Of a stretch of DNA of 64,000 nt, positions 28,946 through 37,104 are shown piece by piece. The notes under the pieces are model-generated. The model saw nothing but the letters and a program-made list of their open reading frames with translations. It did not search any database and was not told the origin of the DNA. Each line of letters begins with the position of its first letter. Positions within the stretch are counted from its first letter, which is position 1. The DNA comes from Clostridium sp. Marseille-Q2269. Its GTDB lineage: Bacteria > Bacillota > Clostridia > Clostridiales > Clostridiaceae. The translations under genes and the position numbers were made by a program. The stretch is taken from the NCBI RefSeq assembly GCF_943736985.1, contig NZ_CALSFS010000002.1, positions 186,001 to 250,000 on the forward strand, written 5' to 3'.

Positions 28946-28974
28946 ATTATACTACACGTAGTATAAGAAGTCAA
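28946..28974 (-). promoter_or_regulatory. Strong promoter with operator-like dyad for the small-peptide operon
   Basis: Minus strand TTGACT (28974-28969), exactly 17 bases, TATAAT (28951-28946). The spacer contains the dyad TACTACGTGTAGTA (28963-28950), which runs into the -10. A second TATAAT lies at 28945-28940. The dyad loosely recalls BlaI/MecI/CopY-type operators (TAC...GTA), but no such regulator gene is nearby. Confidence 0.75.
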
Positions 28975-29021
28975 TTCCTTTTTATGAAATATTTATATTT
29001 TTTATAAATATTTTTCCAATA

Positions 29022-29055
29022 AAAAAAGAGGCACTACCATTACAGAAGTGCCCCT
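29022..29055 (-). terminator. Terminator after the endolysin
   Basis: Stem GGGCACTTC/GTAGTGCCTC type, followed on the minus strand by TTTTTTTATT. It ends the phage late transcript before the small-peptide operon. Confidence 0.75.
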
Positions 29056-29734
29056 AAAACTTTTTTTAAATTTTTGATTATTTTTGTGGTCGTTTAAAAC
29101 GTCCTCGGATTTTAAATCTATTTTAAATTCCTAAATAATGTTTTCCAAGTTTCTCTTCCTACAATTCCATCTGGATTTAAATTGCAATCTTTCTGTAGTG
29201 CTTTTATTGCTGTTACTGTGCCAGTTCCAAATACTCCATCTGCTCCATAGCTACCTACTGGATAACCTATGTTAATAAGCATTTGTTGTATAATCTTAGT
29301 TATATTTCCTCTAGCACCTTGTTTACATATTGGGGCACTGCTAAGAGTTGCCTCTCCCGCCATGTTGTCTACTGCAATGTTACCCAAACCTTGGTTATTT
29401 ATTTCCTGTTGTAATGCTCCTATTAAACTGTGTCTACCATAGATAGTTGAGGAACTTTCTCCGGATGGCTTTGAAGGTTGTACATCAACTTTACCTATGA
29501 AAATTTTATCAATAAAGTTACTTAAATCCACATTTCCACTAACACCATTTATATGTCCAGTTTCGGTGTATTGATGCCCAACAACTTTGAAACCAGTTTC
29601 CATGGGTGAATTAACACCATAGTGAGCGATCCAACCAGGATATTCTTTAACTCTGCTATCTAAATTATCTCTACCAAAATAGCCGCCAGTATAAATCATA
29701 CAATCATATCCGCTTAGAGATTTAAACTTATTTA

Positions 29735-31196
29735 CTTTAGTTATGCAAAATAAAAATCTAAATTGGTAAAACTACCAAAAAATAAATATGGCATACTTTC
29801 TCTCACTGTGTTATATAAAAGTTACCATACAAATATAAACACAGGAGGTAAAAAGTATGCCAAGTACTAATATTGTATCCATTAATAATGAACTTTACAA
29901 TTACTTAAATGATGTAAATTATGGAATGTCTAAGCCTCAATTTAATCATTTAACCAATATTGCCAATGGATTAATTAATTTACCTGGCACTAAAACTTTA
30001 TCTGAAATTGCTAAAAATGTGTTGCATTCAAAAGACAAAAGTTGTATTTATAGATTTTTAAGCCATTCTAAATGGGACCATAGTCTTCTGAACAACAATA
30101 GAATTAGCTATTTAAACTTTTTCCTTGAGCATAATATTAAACCTAAATCCGTAGGGTTTTTGATTATAGATGATACTGTAAATCCCAAGAAATCAGCAAA
30201 GAAAATGCAAGGATTATCTTATAATTACTCTCATACAGAAGACAAAAATATTTGGTCACATTGTGTGGTTACTTCAAATTTTGTTGTAAATGATAAATCT
30301 ATTCCTTTACAATATAAACCTTACTATAAAAAGGAATTTTGCAAAGATTTAAATAAAAATTTTAAATCTAAGATTGATATTGCAAAAAATTTTATAACTT
30401 CTTTTAAAACTCCATCTAATTGTGAAAAAATGTATTGTCTTATGGATTCATGGTATACAAATAATAATTTAATAGAAGCATCTTTAGCAAAGGGCTACCA
30501 CCTAATAGGAGCAATTAAATCTAACAGAAAAATATCTCCATTAGGAATTTCAATGCAGTTATCAAAATTTGAAAAATTCCTTAGTCCTAACACCTTAGAC
30601 CTTGTTACAGTTGAAGGTAAGGACTATAGAGTATATACCTATGAAGGTAATGTTTCTAAATTCCCTTATGCTAAAATACTTATTTGCTATGAAGTCACCC
30701 ATGATGGATTCAAGAACCCAGTATATTTGCTGTCTACCGACATCTTATTAAATGCAGAAACTATAATTAAATATTATTCTCACAGATGGACTATAGAAAC
30801 TTCATATAAATATTTAAAAAGCAATTTAGCTTTTGATAAATATAGAATGCGTAGCATTTTGTCTATAGAACGATATTTTCTTATAGTATTCTTAATCTAT
30901 AATTTTTTAGAATTATTTAGAGTTAGTTCCAACCACGGAGATTTTAAGACTATAGGTGAAACTCAGAAACATCTAAACAGCCTGACGGCAAAAGCACTTG
31001 TGTGCTTTATATATGAAAAATCAAAACAGAATATTGAACTAAAAGATATTTTATGTGAGCTAAAAATCCCTTAGAGTTTTTAAAAATTCATCATATAAAA
31101 TTGGGCAAGTGTTTTCATATTATATGGATAATATATCATAATAAGTATAATATAGTCTCAATAGGTAATTTAGCTTTTGAAATTGCCTAACTAAAG
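29735..31196 (+). mobile_element. Insertion sequence, IS4-superfamily type, 1462 bp
   Basis: The ends are imperfect inverted repeats: CTTTAGTTATGCAAAAT on the left against CTTTAGTTAGGCAATTT on the right. The target duplication TTATTTA is intact on both sides (29728-29734 and 31197-31203). One transposase gene is inside. The intact duplication and open transposase frame suggest a fairly recent insertion. Confidence 0.92.
29857..31074 (+). CDS. IS transposase, DDE/YREK type
   Basis: A 405-residue transposase. DDE residues can be placed at LIIDDTV and LMDSWYT, and the C-terminal Y-x2-R-x3-E-x6-K signature in YSHRWTIETSYKYLKS is diagnostic of the IS4 superfamily. AGGAGG lies eight bases before the ATG. 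The frame is complete, so the element may be active. The exact IS family would need comparison with a reference collection. Confidence 0.92.
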   Translation: MPSTNIVSINNELYNYLNDVNYGMSKPQFNHLTNIANGLINLPGTKTLSEIAKNVLHSKDKSCIYRFLSHSKWDHSLLNNNRISYLNFFLEHNIKPKSVGFLIIDDTVNPKKSAKKMQGLSYNYSHTEDKNIWSHCVVTSNFVVNDKSIPLQYKPYYKKEFCKDLNKNFKSKIDIAKNFITSFKTPSNCEKMYCLMDSWYTNNNLIEASLAKGYHLIGAIKSNRKISPLGISMQLSKFEKFLSPNTLDLVTVEGKDYRVYTYEGNVSKFPYAKILICYEVTHDGFKNPVYLLSTDILLNAETIIKYYSHRWTIETSYKYLKSNLAFDKYRMRSILSIERYFLIVFLIYNFLELFRVSSNHGDFKTIGETQKHLNSLTAKALVCFIYEKSKQNIELKDILCELKIP

Positions 31197-31583
31197 TTAT
31201 TTAGAAACTCTATGCATCTGTTAGATATTTCTGTTCTACCTCTCCCCATGTTATTAGTTTCTATATCTAAGCAAGGTAATATATTAAATTGTTTATTTTT
31301 TATAGAGTTCCAAAAATCAATAGCTTGTTGTGTAGGGTCAGTCTTTTCGGACATAAAATGGTAAAATCCTATGTTTAATCCTGCTGCATTTGCTCCATTA
31401 TAATGTTGATTTAATAATGGGTCTACATAGTCCACGCCTTCTGTAGCTTTTATAATAACCACATTACATCCTGCTGATTTTACAGCTCCAAAGTTTATTG
31501 CTCCGTTGTGCATACTTATATCTATACCTTTCATGTAAATACCCTCCTATATTTTTTTATATTTAATTAAACAAAGAACAGGT

Positions 31584-31778
31584 TTATTCCTGCTCTTTAC
31601 TTTCTTTTACTGCTTGTCTTGCTGAACTTTGCCCAAAATAAAACCCTATTATTAATGTAAATACAGACAGAAATTCTGTACTTGATATATTAGTTTTTAG
31701 TGCTAAAGTACAAAATACTATAGTTGTTAATAATGCTATTATCTTTTTTATTTGTAAAAAATCTTTCAAAAATTTCAT
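31584..31778 (-). CDS. Small phage membrane protein, holin-like (64 aa)
   Basis: Two hydrophobic stretches (IIALLTTIVFCTLAL and FLSVFTLIIGFYFG) and a charged C-terminus (RQAVKESKEQE). The size, two-span form and position between XhlA and the endolysin suit a holin or holin partner. AAAGGGTGA precedes the ATG. Sequence alone cannot show pore formation. Confidence 0.65.
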   Translation of the reverse strand: MKFLKDFLQIKKIIALLTTIVFCTLALKTNISSTEFLSVFTLIIGFYFGQSSARQAVKESKEQE

Positions 31779-31794
31779 TCTATAATCACCCTTT

Positions 31795-32049
31795 CTATTT
31801 AAATAAATTGTGTTGAATTGCGTAAAAAAAGAAGCTTACTAAAGCTCCTACTGTTAATCCTATATACCATTTTAAAACGGATACAAGCTGTTTGATTTGA
31901 TCACATAAATTCTCCATTTTAGTATCTGTCCTAGATTGATTTTGTTCTATTTTATCAATTCTCTTTGAATGGTCATTAATTCTAATATCATGCACATCAA
32001 TTTTTTCTTCTATCCTTTTATGTTTTTCTTCGCAAACTTTTAATTCCAT
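31795..32049 (-). CDS. XhlA-type hemolysin/holin-associated protein
   Basis: 84 residues: an N-terminal coiled coil (KRIEEKIDVHDIRINDHSKRI, residues 10-55) followed by one membrane segment near the C-terminus (LTVGALVSFFFYAI). This is the XhlA layout from PBSX-like prophages, where it aids lysis with a holin. It is encoded just upstream of the holin-like gene and endolysin. Confidence 0.75.
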   Translation of the reverse strand: MELKVCEEKHKRIEEKIDVHDIRINDHSKRIDKIEQNQSRTDTKMENLCDQIKQLVSVLKWYIGLTVGALVSFFFYAIQHNLFK

Positions 32050-32072
32050 ATTACACCTCCAGTAATTTAAAA

Positions 32073-32100
32073 TAAAAAAAGAGCTATTTGACTAGCTCTT
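32073..32100 (-). terminator. Terminator between tail and lysis genes
   Basis: AAGAGCTA/TAGCTCTT stem with T-tract on the minus strand, located after the 175-residue gene. Confidence 0.65.
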
Positions 32101-32120
32101 TAATATATTTATTAATTTTA

Positions 32121-32648
32121 TTATTCAAATTTACCTATTGCTAATATTGATATTTTAAGATTATTTACTGTTTGTGATTTATCTAGAACAGTAAATAATA
32201 CATGAATACCTCCTGCATCCACTGACTCAATAGTTGCAATTACATTTTTATTATTTAGGATATTAATTGTTGGGCAAATTTCTGCTTCTTTATTAAATGC
32301 ACAAGGGAAAACAAATCTTTGAACACAGGATTTTGTAATTGACACATTACATTTTAAATAACATATATGTGTTCCATCATGAAAATGAATATAACCACAT
32401 CCGGGAACTCCTCCACTATTTATCATAGTGTTCTTCTTTAAAATATTAATATCATTTCTCATTTCTTCAAGCTCTTTTTTAACACATTTCTTAGTCCATT
32501 CCTTAGTTATAAAATATATTGCAAACCCAACTATTGCCACCACTACCGCAGCTATAGCCCACATTAATGTTATGTTAAATTGTACATTTTGATTAATAGT
32601 ATTAATTTTATCACTCAAAGCGTCAATCTCTAAATTTATATTTTGCAT
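32121..32648 (-). CDS. Hypothetical phage protein with one membrane segment (175 aa)
   Basis: The N-terminus has a short coiled coil (IDALSDKINTINQNVQ), a membrane segment at about residues 27-46, another coil (KKELEEMRNDINILKK) and a C-terminal region likely rich in beta strands with four Cys. Not recognised. The place between tail fibre and lysis genes suggests a late function, perhaps host-surface or lysis related. GGAG precedes the ATG. Confidence 0.6.
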   Translation of the reverse strand: MQNINLEIDALSDKINTINQNVQFNITLMWAIAAVVVAIVGFAIYFITKEWTKKCVKKELEEMRNDINILKKNTMINSGGVPGCGYIHFHDGTHICYLKCNVSITKSCVQRFVFPCAFNKEAEICPTINILNNKNVIATIESVDAGGIHVLFTVLDKSQTVNNLKISILAIGKFE

Positions 32649-32700
32649 ATAATCACACTCCTACGGTTTTTATAATTAGACGAAAGAATGTGATTTCCTT

Positions 32701-32895
32701 TTAATTTATGATATGTTTTTCAAAATACACTATTAATGTCCAAAGAATTATATTATGAACAACTATTACAATAGGGAAAATAGACATATTAACTTTTGAA
32801 TTTATTACTAACGGTAATAATATTCCTACATATAAAATTAAAGAAAATAATATATTGCCTACTAGTATAGTTAATGGACTTATTCTTCGTTTCAT
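32701..32895 (-). CDS. Small two-span membrane protein (64 aa)
   Basis: Two hydrophobic segments (TILVGNILFSLILYVGILLP and IFPIVIVVHNIILWTLIVYF) with a basic N-terminus MKRR. GAGGTGA precedes the ATG. Unknown phage protein in the late region. Confidence 0.55.
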   Translation of the reverse strand: MKRRISPLTILVGNILFSLILYVGILLPLVINSKVNMSIFPIVIVVHNIILWTLIVYFEKHIIN

Positions 32896-32963
32896 TTCTT
32901 CACCTCGATTTTAAGAATAATAAAAAACTACTAATATCTATAGTCTCAACTTCTTGATTTATG

Positions 32964-33128
32964 TTATTCAATTTTTTTATCTTCTATAACTCCAACATCC
33001 ACAAGTACTTCTTCTACACATTCCTTTAAATTAAGTAAGTTAGGTACTTGCTCTACTTTATAAGTACTATTAAGAATTAAAGTTATCCAAACCTTAACAC
33101 AACCACTCTCTTTATTAAAACTAAACAT
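32964..33128 (-). CDS. Small phage tail-region protein (54 aa)
   Basis: From ATG 33128 (AAGGAGAG eight bases upstream) it begins MFSFNKESGCVKVW. The remaining sequence (YKVEQVPNLLNLKECVEEVL) resembles short XkdX/CD1375-like proteins that lie after tail fibre genes in Firmicute phages. The match is by general pattern only. The longer frame starting 17 codons earlier lacks a ribosome site. Confidence 0.55.
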   Translation of the reverse strand: MFSFNKESGCVKVWITLILNSTYKVEQVPNLLNLKECVEEVLVDVGVIEDKKIE

Positions 33129-33196
33129 ATTTAACACTCTCCTTTTTATATTTTTTATTTTATTAATTATTTTAAACATAAAAAATACACCTCGCT

Positions 33197-33538
33197 TTAA
33201 GGTGCTGATTGTTGCATTGCTATTAAATTCATCATTTCTGCCATACTTTTCTGTGTGTCTTGTATTTGTTTTTTTAGTTCTTTATTTTCTTGCTGTAATT
33301 TTTCTATTGGACTTGGTTCAACTGGAATTAAATCACTTGGCTCTGGTATAACTTCTTCGAAAATTTCTTCGAAAGTTGTACCATTTATATTTTTTATCTT
33401 AAATTGTTTTCCTTGTGATTGTTCCTGAAAAAATCTATTGTATATACCATCATGTATTGCCATATCTGTTTCTAGTATCTTATTTGTTTTGGAATCTTTA
33501 AATCCAAAATCTTCTCCATCTATATATAAATATTTCAT
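33197..33538 (-). CDS. Phage tail-region protein with C-terminal coiled coil (113 aa)
   Basis: 113 residues; the C-terminal 40 form a coiled coil (IEKLQQENKELKKQIQDTQ). The N-terminus (MKYLYIDGEDFGFKDS) is a small phage module often found after tail fibres. Function unknown. AAAGGAG precedes the ATG. Confidence 0.6.
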   Translation of the reverse strand: MKYLYIDGEDFGFKDSKTNKILETDMAIHDGIYNRFFQEQSQGKQFKIKNINGTTFEEIFEEVIPEPSDLIPVEPSPIEKLQQENKELKKQIQDTQKSMAEMMNLIAMQQSAP

Positions 33539-33552
33539 GTGACATCACTCCT

Positions 33553-33969
33553 TTAATTTCCAATTACAAAATAGCTTATACCAGTATTAGCGTTTACTTG
33601 AGCACTAGATACATTAGATACTATTAAACTTATCCCATTGCTTGATGTTGCCACACCATTTGCCCATGTCCATGCGGTTGTACTAGTAGCAAAAACTTGC
33701 ATACTATCCCTATTATCAAATGTAATAGGTAATTTTAAATTACTTATTATTTTATAATAAACTCCATTATTTACACCATCACTACCTCCAACATTAGGTG
33801 TTTTATAAAATCCTTTTACAATCTTTAATCCTCCTGGGAAAGTTCTATACCCTGTTACACCTAAACTTTGTATTACGTTTACTATCATATCCTCACTTGT
33901 TTCAAAATAATGTTTATCCCAATCAGTACCATTAAAAGTCTTAAATGGTCTTTTTATTGTTTGTGCCAT
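33553..33969 (-). CDS. Putative tail fibre/receptor tip protein (138 aa)
   Basis: 138 residues, rich in Gly, Thr, Ser and Asn with likely beta structure (FKTFNGTDWDKHYFETSEDM). Proteins of this shape placed next to a collagen-like tail protein usually form fibre tips. AAAGGAG precedes the ATG. No catalytic motif seen. Confidence 0.55.
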   Translation of the reverse strand: MAQTIKRPFKTFNGTDWDKHYFETSEDMIVNVIQSLGVTGYRTFPGGLKIVKGFYKTPNVGGSDGVNNGVYYKIISNLKLPITFDNRDSMQVFATSTTAWTWANGVATSSNGISLIVSNVSSAQVNANTGISYFVIGN

Positions 33970-33985
33970 GTTTTATCATCTCCTT

Positions 33986-35590
33986 TTATATCCATACTGT
34001 ACCCACTGAAACTCCTGTTGGTTGCGTACTTGATACTATTATCTGTGTTCCATCTTTTCCTGCTAGACCTTGTGCTCCACGCTCTCCTTTTGCTCCTTGC
34101 AGGCCAGTATCTCCCTTAGGTCCTTGAACACCTCTTGATGGTTTCCCAGTATCTGTTGAAGCTAAAAACCAATTACCATTTGTTCCTATTGTAGGTGTTA
34201 TTCCATTTGCTCCTCTAGGACCCTGTTGTCCTATATCTCCTTTATCACCCTTATCTCCTTTTAGCCCTTGAGGTCCTGTTGCTCCCATATCTCCTTTTGA
34301 ACCTCGGGGGCCTGTTTCTCCTTTGGGCCCAACTGCTCCAGTATCTCCCTTATCTCCTTTATCCCCTTTAATACCTTGAGGTCCAGTTAATCCTATATCT
34401 CCCTTAGGTCCTACTGGGCCAGTGTCTCCTTTAGCACCTTTTATATTTTGAGCTACTGGAATGTTCAAAGATGAGTTTAAAGTCCATGTTAAATTACCGT
34501 TAATATCTATATTAGGTCGCCACATGCTACTATTTCCGCTACCACCACTAGACATACTATTGACTTCATTAGTTATTTTTTCAGTTAGTAGAGGAATAAC
34601 ACTTCCTAGAACTATTTCAATTTTTCTATATCCTTCATAAATTTCTGTAACCTCTGCAATCCTTTGAGTGGATTCACCTAAGGAATTTTTCAATAATATA
34701 ATATCCCCTAAATTCCAATCTTTTTCATATTGAAAATTTGAGTTTATAATAGTGCTTTCATTAGAAGTAATATAATCATATTCTGCTAATTTTGCTTTTG
34801 CTCTATCTGTTAGATTATCTTCTTTCTCAATGTCTCTTGCATCTATAAATAATTCTCTTCTAGACAATCCAGTATCTGTGGTTTTAAATACTTCCTGAAC
34901 TGCCCTATTTATACCCTCTCCTTGACCTGCAACATATCCCATTGTTTTATAACTTAATGAATTATTTACATGAGTAGCATTAACTATATTATCAAATTCC
35001 TCTGAAAATATAACTCTACTGTTAACATTTGTAGTTCTATCTACACCTTCAGCTATATCGAAAATAAATTTCTTTTTATCTAGATCTAAATAAACTTCCC
35101 AGCCAATTCCTACAGCATTACATATTTGTTCAAGCTCTAAATCTAAATATTTAAATCTACTTTGCCATGCTATAATGGGCCCTCTTTTTTTATTTTCAGC
35201 AACTTCTAATTGTGGTATTTTTCTTTTAGTATCTATTGGATTAATACAGTTATTTATTACATAATGCTTTATAACTTCTTCAGCAGTTGCTTTAATCTCA
35301 TCATGACTTTTACCTGAAGGTGGTATGGTAATTCTTCTTCCTATAATAGATTTAATATCTCTACCTTTTGCGGTTATAGTTTTATTAGTTTCATCTATTG
35401 TAATTTCTTCTATGATTCCTGCCTTTTTAGGATCGATAAAAATTATATTTCCATCTTTTAATATATCTATATATTTTATAGGTGCAACTATTTGAAATTC
35501 CTTGGGTTTAGTGAAATTCCTTACAAAATAAAAAGAGATATAATCTTCTATATCTCCTAAGAAATTAAATTCACTATTTATTATATCCAT
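33986..35590 (-). CDS. Tail protein: Gp37-like domain plus collagen-like repeats
   Basis: 534 residues. The first 330 or so resemble the siphovirus Gp37-like/tail-associated protein (begins [20 protein letters not shown]). After a Ser/Gly linker, about 35 Gly-X-Y triplets form collagen-like stretches ([19 protein letters not shown] and similar), interrupted by a short globular segment, and the protein ends with [14 protein letters not shown]. Such repeats trimerise as rods in tail fibres. It overlaps the end of the upstream tail gene by 10 bases. Confidence 0.8.
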   Translation of the reverse strand: MDIINSEFNFLGDIEDYISFYFVRNFTKPKEFQIVAPIKYIDILKDGNIIFIDPKKAGIIEEITIDETNKTITAKGRDIKSIIGRRITIPPSGKSHDEIKATAEEVIKHYVINNCINPIDTKRKIPQLEVAENKKRGPIIAWQSRFKYLDLELEQICNAVGIGWEVYLDLDKKKFIFDIAEGVDRTTNVNSRVIFSEEFDNIVNATHVNNSLSYKTMGYVAGQGEGINRAVQEVFKTTDTGLSRRELFIDARDIEKEDNLTDRAKAKLAEYDYITSNESTIINSNFQYEKDWNLGDIILLKNSLGESTQRIAEVTEIYEGYRKIEIVLGSVIPLLTEKITNEVNSMSSGGSGNSSMWRPNIDINGNLTWTLNSSLNIPVAQNIKGAKGDTGPVGPKGDIGLTGPQGIKGDKGDKGDTGAVGPKGETGPRGSKGDMGATGPQGLKGDKGDKGDIGQQGPRGANGITPTIGTNGNWFLASTDTGKPSRGVQGPKGDTGLQGAKGERGAQGLAGKDGTQIIVSSTQPTGVSVGTVWI

Positions 35591-36198
35591 ATGTCACCTA
35601 CCTTTGCATCTGAAGGTTCCGTACCTTGGACATAAATACCTCTTATACTTTTCCCTTGCATGTTAGTAAACCAATCCTGCCATAATGTTTTTAAATTGTT
35701 CCATTCCTCATTAAACTTATCCCATATTTCTTGTGTATCTGCTCTACCTGTAAAACCGAAGAAACCGCAAACATTTTTATCTGGTCTTTCATCTACAATA
35801 GAAAAATTAGAACCACTAATTATTATTTTCCCTAAACTTAATTCGTGTACAGAAGTGTCCCTTTGTAATACTGGGGGTACACTTGTTGTTCCTTGTTTAA
35901 CATATATGTTTAATGTTCTATTTATTAAGTCTAATTTTAATATAATCCTATCTTGCCTATTTGTACCTACAGCTATATTTTTTATAAGTGGTGTTGAATT
36001 TAAATATAAATATCCATTAATACATGCTGATCCATTTGATATTTCTACTTGATTATTAGATTTCTTTAAAACTTTAAGGCTTCCAGGGGAGGGATTAACT
36101 CCAATTGTAATAATGGTCTTGAAATAGTTTGCGAAATCTTCTGCCTTATATTTTCTATCTCCATTTGTACTATTAAAAAATCCTCCAAACTCTGCCAC
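35581..36198 (-). CDS. Phage tail/baseplate protein (205 aa)
   Basis: 205 residues beginning [20 protein letters not shown], a start typical of structural proteins behind the distal tail protein in clostridial phages. It ends [15 protein letters not shown], similar to the end of the next protein ([13 protein letters not shown]), suggesting a shared terminal module. Start is GTG with AGGAGGTGA upstream. Confidence 0.65.
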   Translation of the reverse strand: MAEFGGFFNSTNGDRKYKAEDFANYFKTIITIGVNPSPGSLKVLKKSNNQVEISNGSACINGYLYLNSTPLIKNIAVGTNRQDRIILKLDLINRTLNIYVKQGTTSVPPVLQRDTSVHELSLGKIIISGSNFSIVDERPDKNVCGFFGFTGRADTQEIWDKFNEEWNNLKTLWQDWFTNMQGKSIRGIYVQGTEPSDAKVGDIWI

Positions 36199-36209
36199 AC
36201 AATCACCTC

Positions 36210-37085
36210 CTATAGGCTTAAATACTGATTTTTATACTTTAAAATAACACTTTGTGGAATAAAATCCCCTTCTGTACTGTAGCTTATAATACTTTTACCC
36301 ACTGGTAATTTAAAAAACTTACTAAATATATCTATATAACCATAAGCATTTTCTCTAGTACCATCTTCTTTTATTATTTCTACTCTTTTCTTGCCATAAG
36401 CTGTACATATATAAAGTATTTCACCCTCATTTATCTTTTTATTTACTTTTATATATTCCTTACTATTTAAAATAATTTTAGGGTTTAATGCAGGAGCTTT
36501 AAAATAAAACTCTAAGGGAGACTCTATTTGACCATTATTTAATACTTCTATTTTATCAGGTCCTTTTCTAGCAAATTCAATTCCTTCAGTAGGTATTTCA
36601 AATTCAAACTCAAATCCGCCTTCCCATGTTTCTATATTAGTTACATTTTCTTCTTGGTCTTGCCATAGAGGATAATCCGCATCTAAACTAACTAAAAAGC
36701 TTAATAGATTATCATTATTTATTTCACTTGAAAAAATAGGAACATTAGCTGCTCTAACTATTATTTCCTTTTCTATATAATCTTCTGTGTATTTTAACAA
36801 CACATCTTCTAAAGGATTTAAGATGGCTACAAGTTGTTTTCTCAATACTTCAACTTGTAGCCTATCTTCTCCAATAATTACTCCCCCTAAGGAAATATCT
36901 CTTACTGATAAAGTAGATGAATTAATACTCTGTCCTATCTGATTAACACCTTTAATTCTACTGAACTCCCCTTTAGTTTGGTTATCATTAAATTTAGTAC
37001 ATAATATACCACTATATTTTATATCACTTTCTACATTTATTTCTTCTTTATTTTTTAAATTTATTAACTTAATACTGCACTCCAT
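36210..37085 (-). CDS. Distal tail protein (Dit-like)
   Basis: About 291 residues from ATG 37085 (GGTGGTGGAG seven bases upstream). The N-terminus MECSIKLINLKNKEEINVES and the later DADYPLWQDQ block match the phage tail component family placed right after the tape measure, the position of Dit, the hub of the siphovirus baseplate. A longer frame begins inside the tape-measure stop but has no separate ribosome site. Confidence 0.75.
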   Translation of the reverse strand: MECSIKLINLKNKEEINVESDIKYSGILCTKFNDNQTKGEFSRIKGVNQIGQSINSSTLSVRDISLGGVIIGEDRLQVEVLRKQLVAILNPLEDVLLKYTEDYIEKEIIVRAANVPIFSSEINNDNLLSFLVSLDADYPLWQDQEENVTNIETWEGGFEFEFEIPTEGIEFARKGPDKIEVLNNGQIESPLEFYFKAPALNPKIILNSKEYIKVNKKINEGEILYICTAYGKKRVEIIKEDGTRENAYGYIDIFSKFFKLPVGKSIISYSTEGDFIPQSVILKYKNQYLSL

Positions 37086-37104
37086 AATATTACTCCACCA
37101 CCTA

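Larger units (their letters stand above)
29118..31534 (-). pseudogene. Phage endolysin (GH25 muramidase with peptidoglycan-binding domain), split by IS
   Basis: The 5' part (31534-31197) encodes GIDISMHNGAINF...KATEG...DPLLNQHYNGAN and CLDIET, the first half of a glycoside hydrolase 25 lysozyme. The 3' part (29728-29118) encodes the rest (MIYTGGYFG, HQYTETG) and a C-terminal peptidoglycan-binding domain (GVFGTGTVTAIKALQ). An IS lies between them. Removing it with one 7-bp duplicate restores one frame across the junction (EFLNKFKSLSGYDCM). The fragment from 29699 could still be translated separately but lacks the catalytic N-terminus. Confidence 0.93.

Noticed and set aside
34110-34440. Tandem DNA repeat as independent element
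   Set aside because: The periodicity comes from codons of the Gly-X-Y collagen-like segment of the tail protein.
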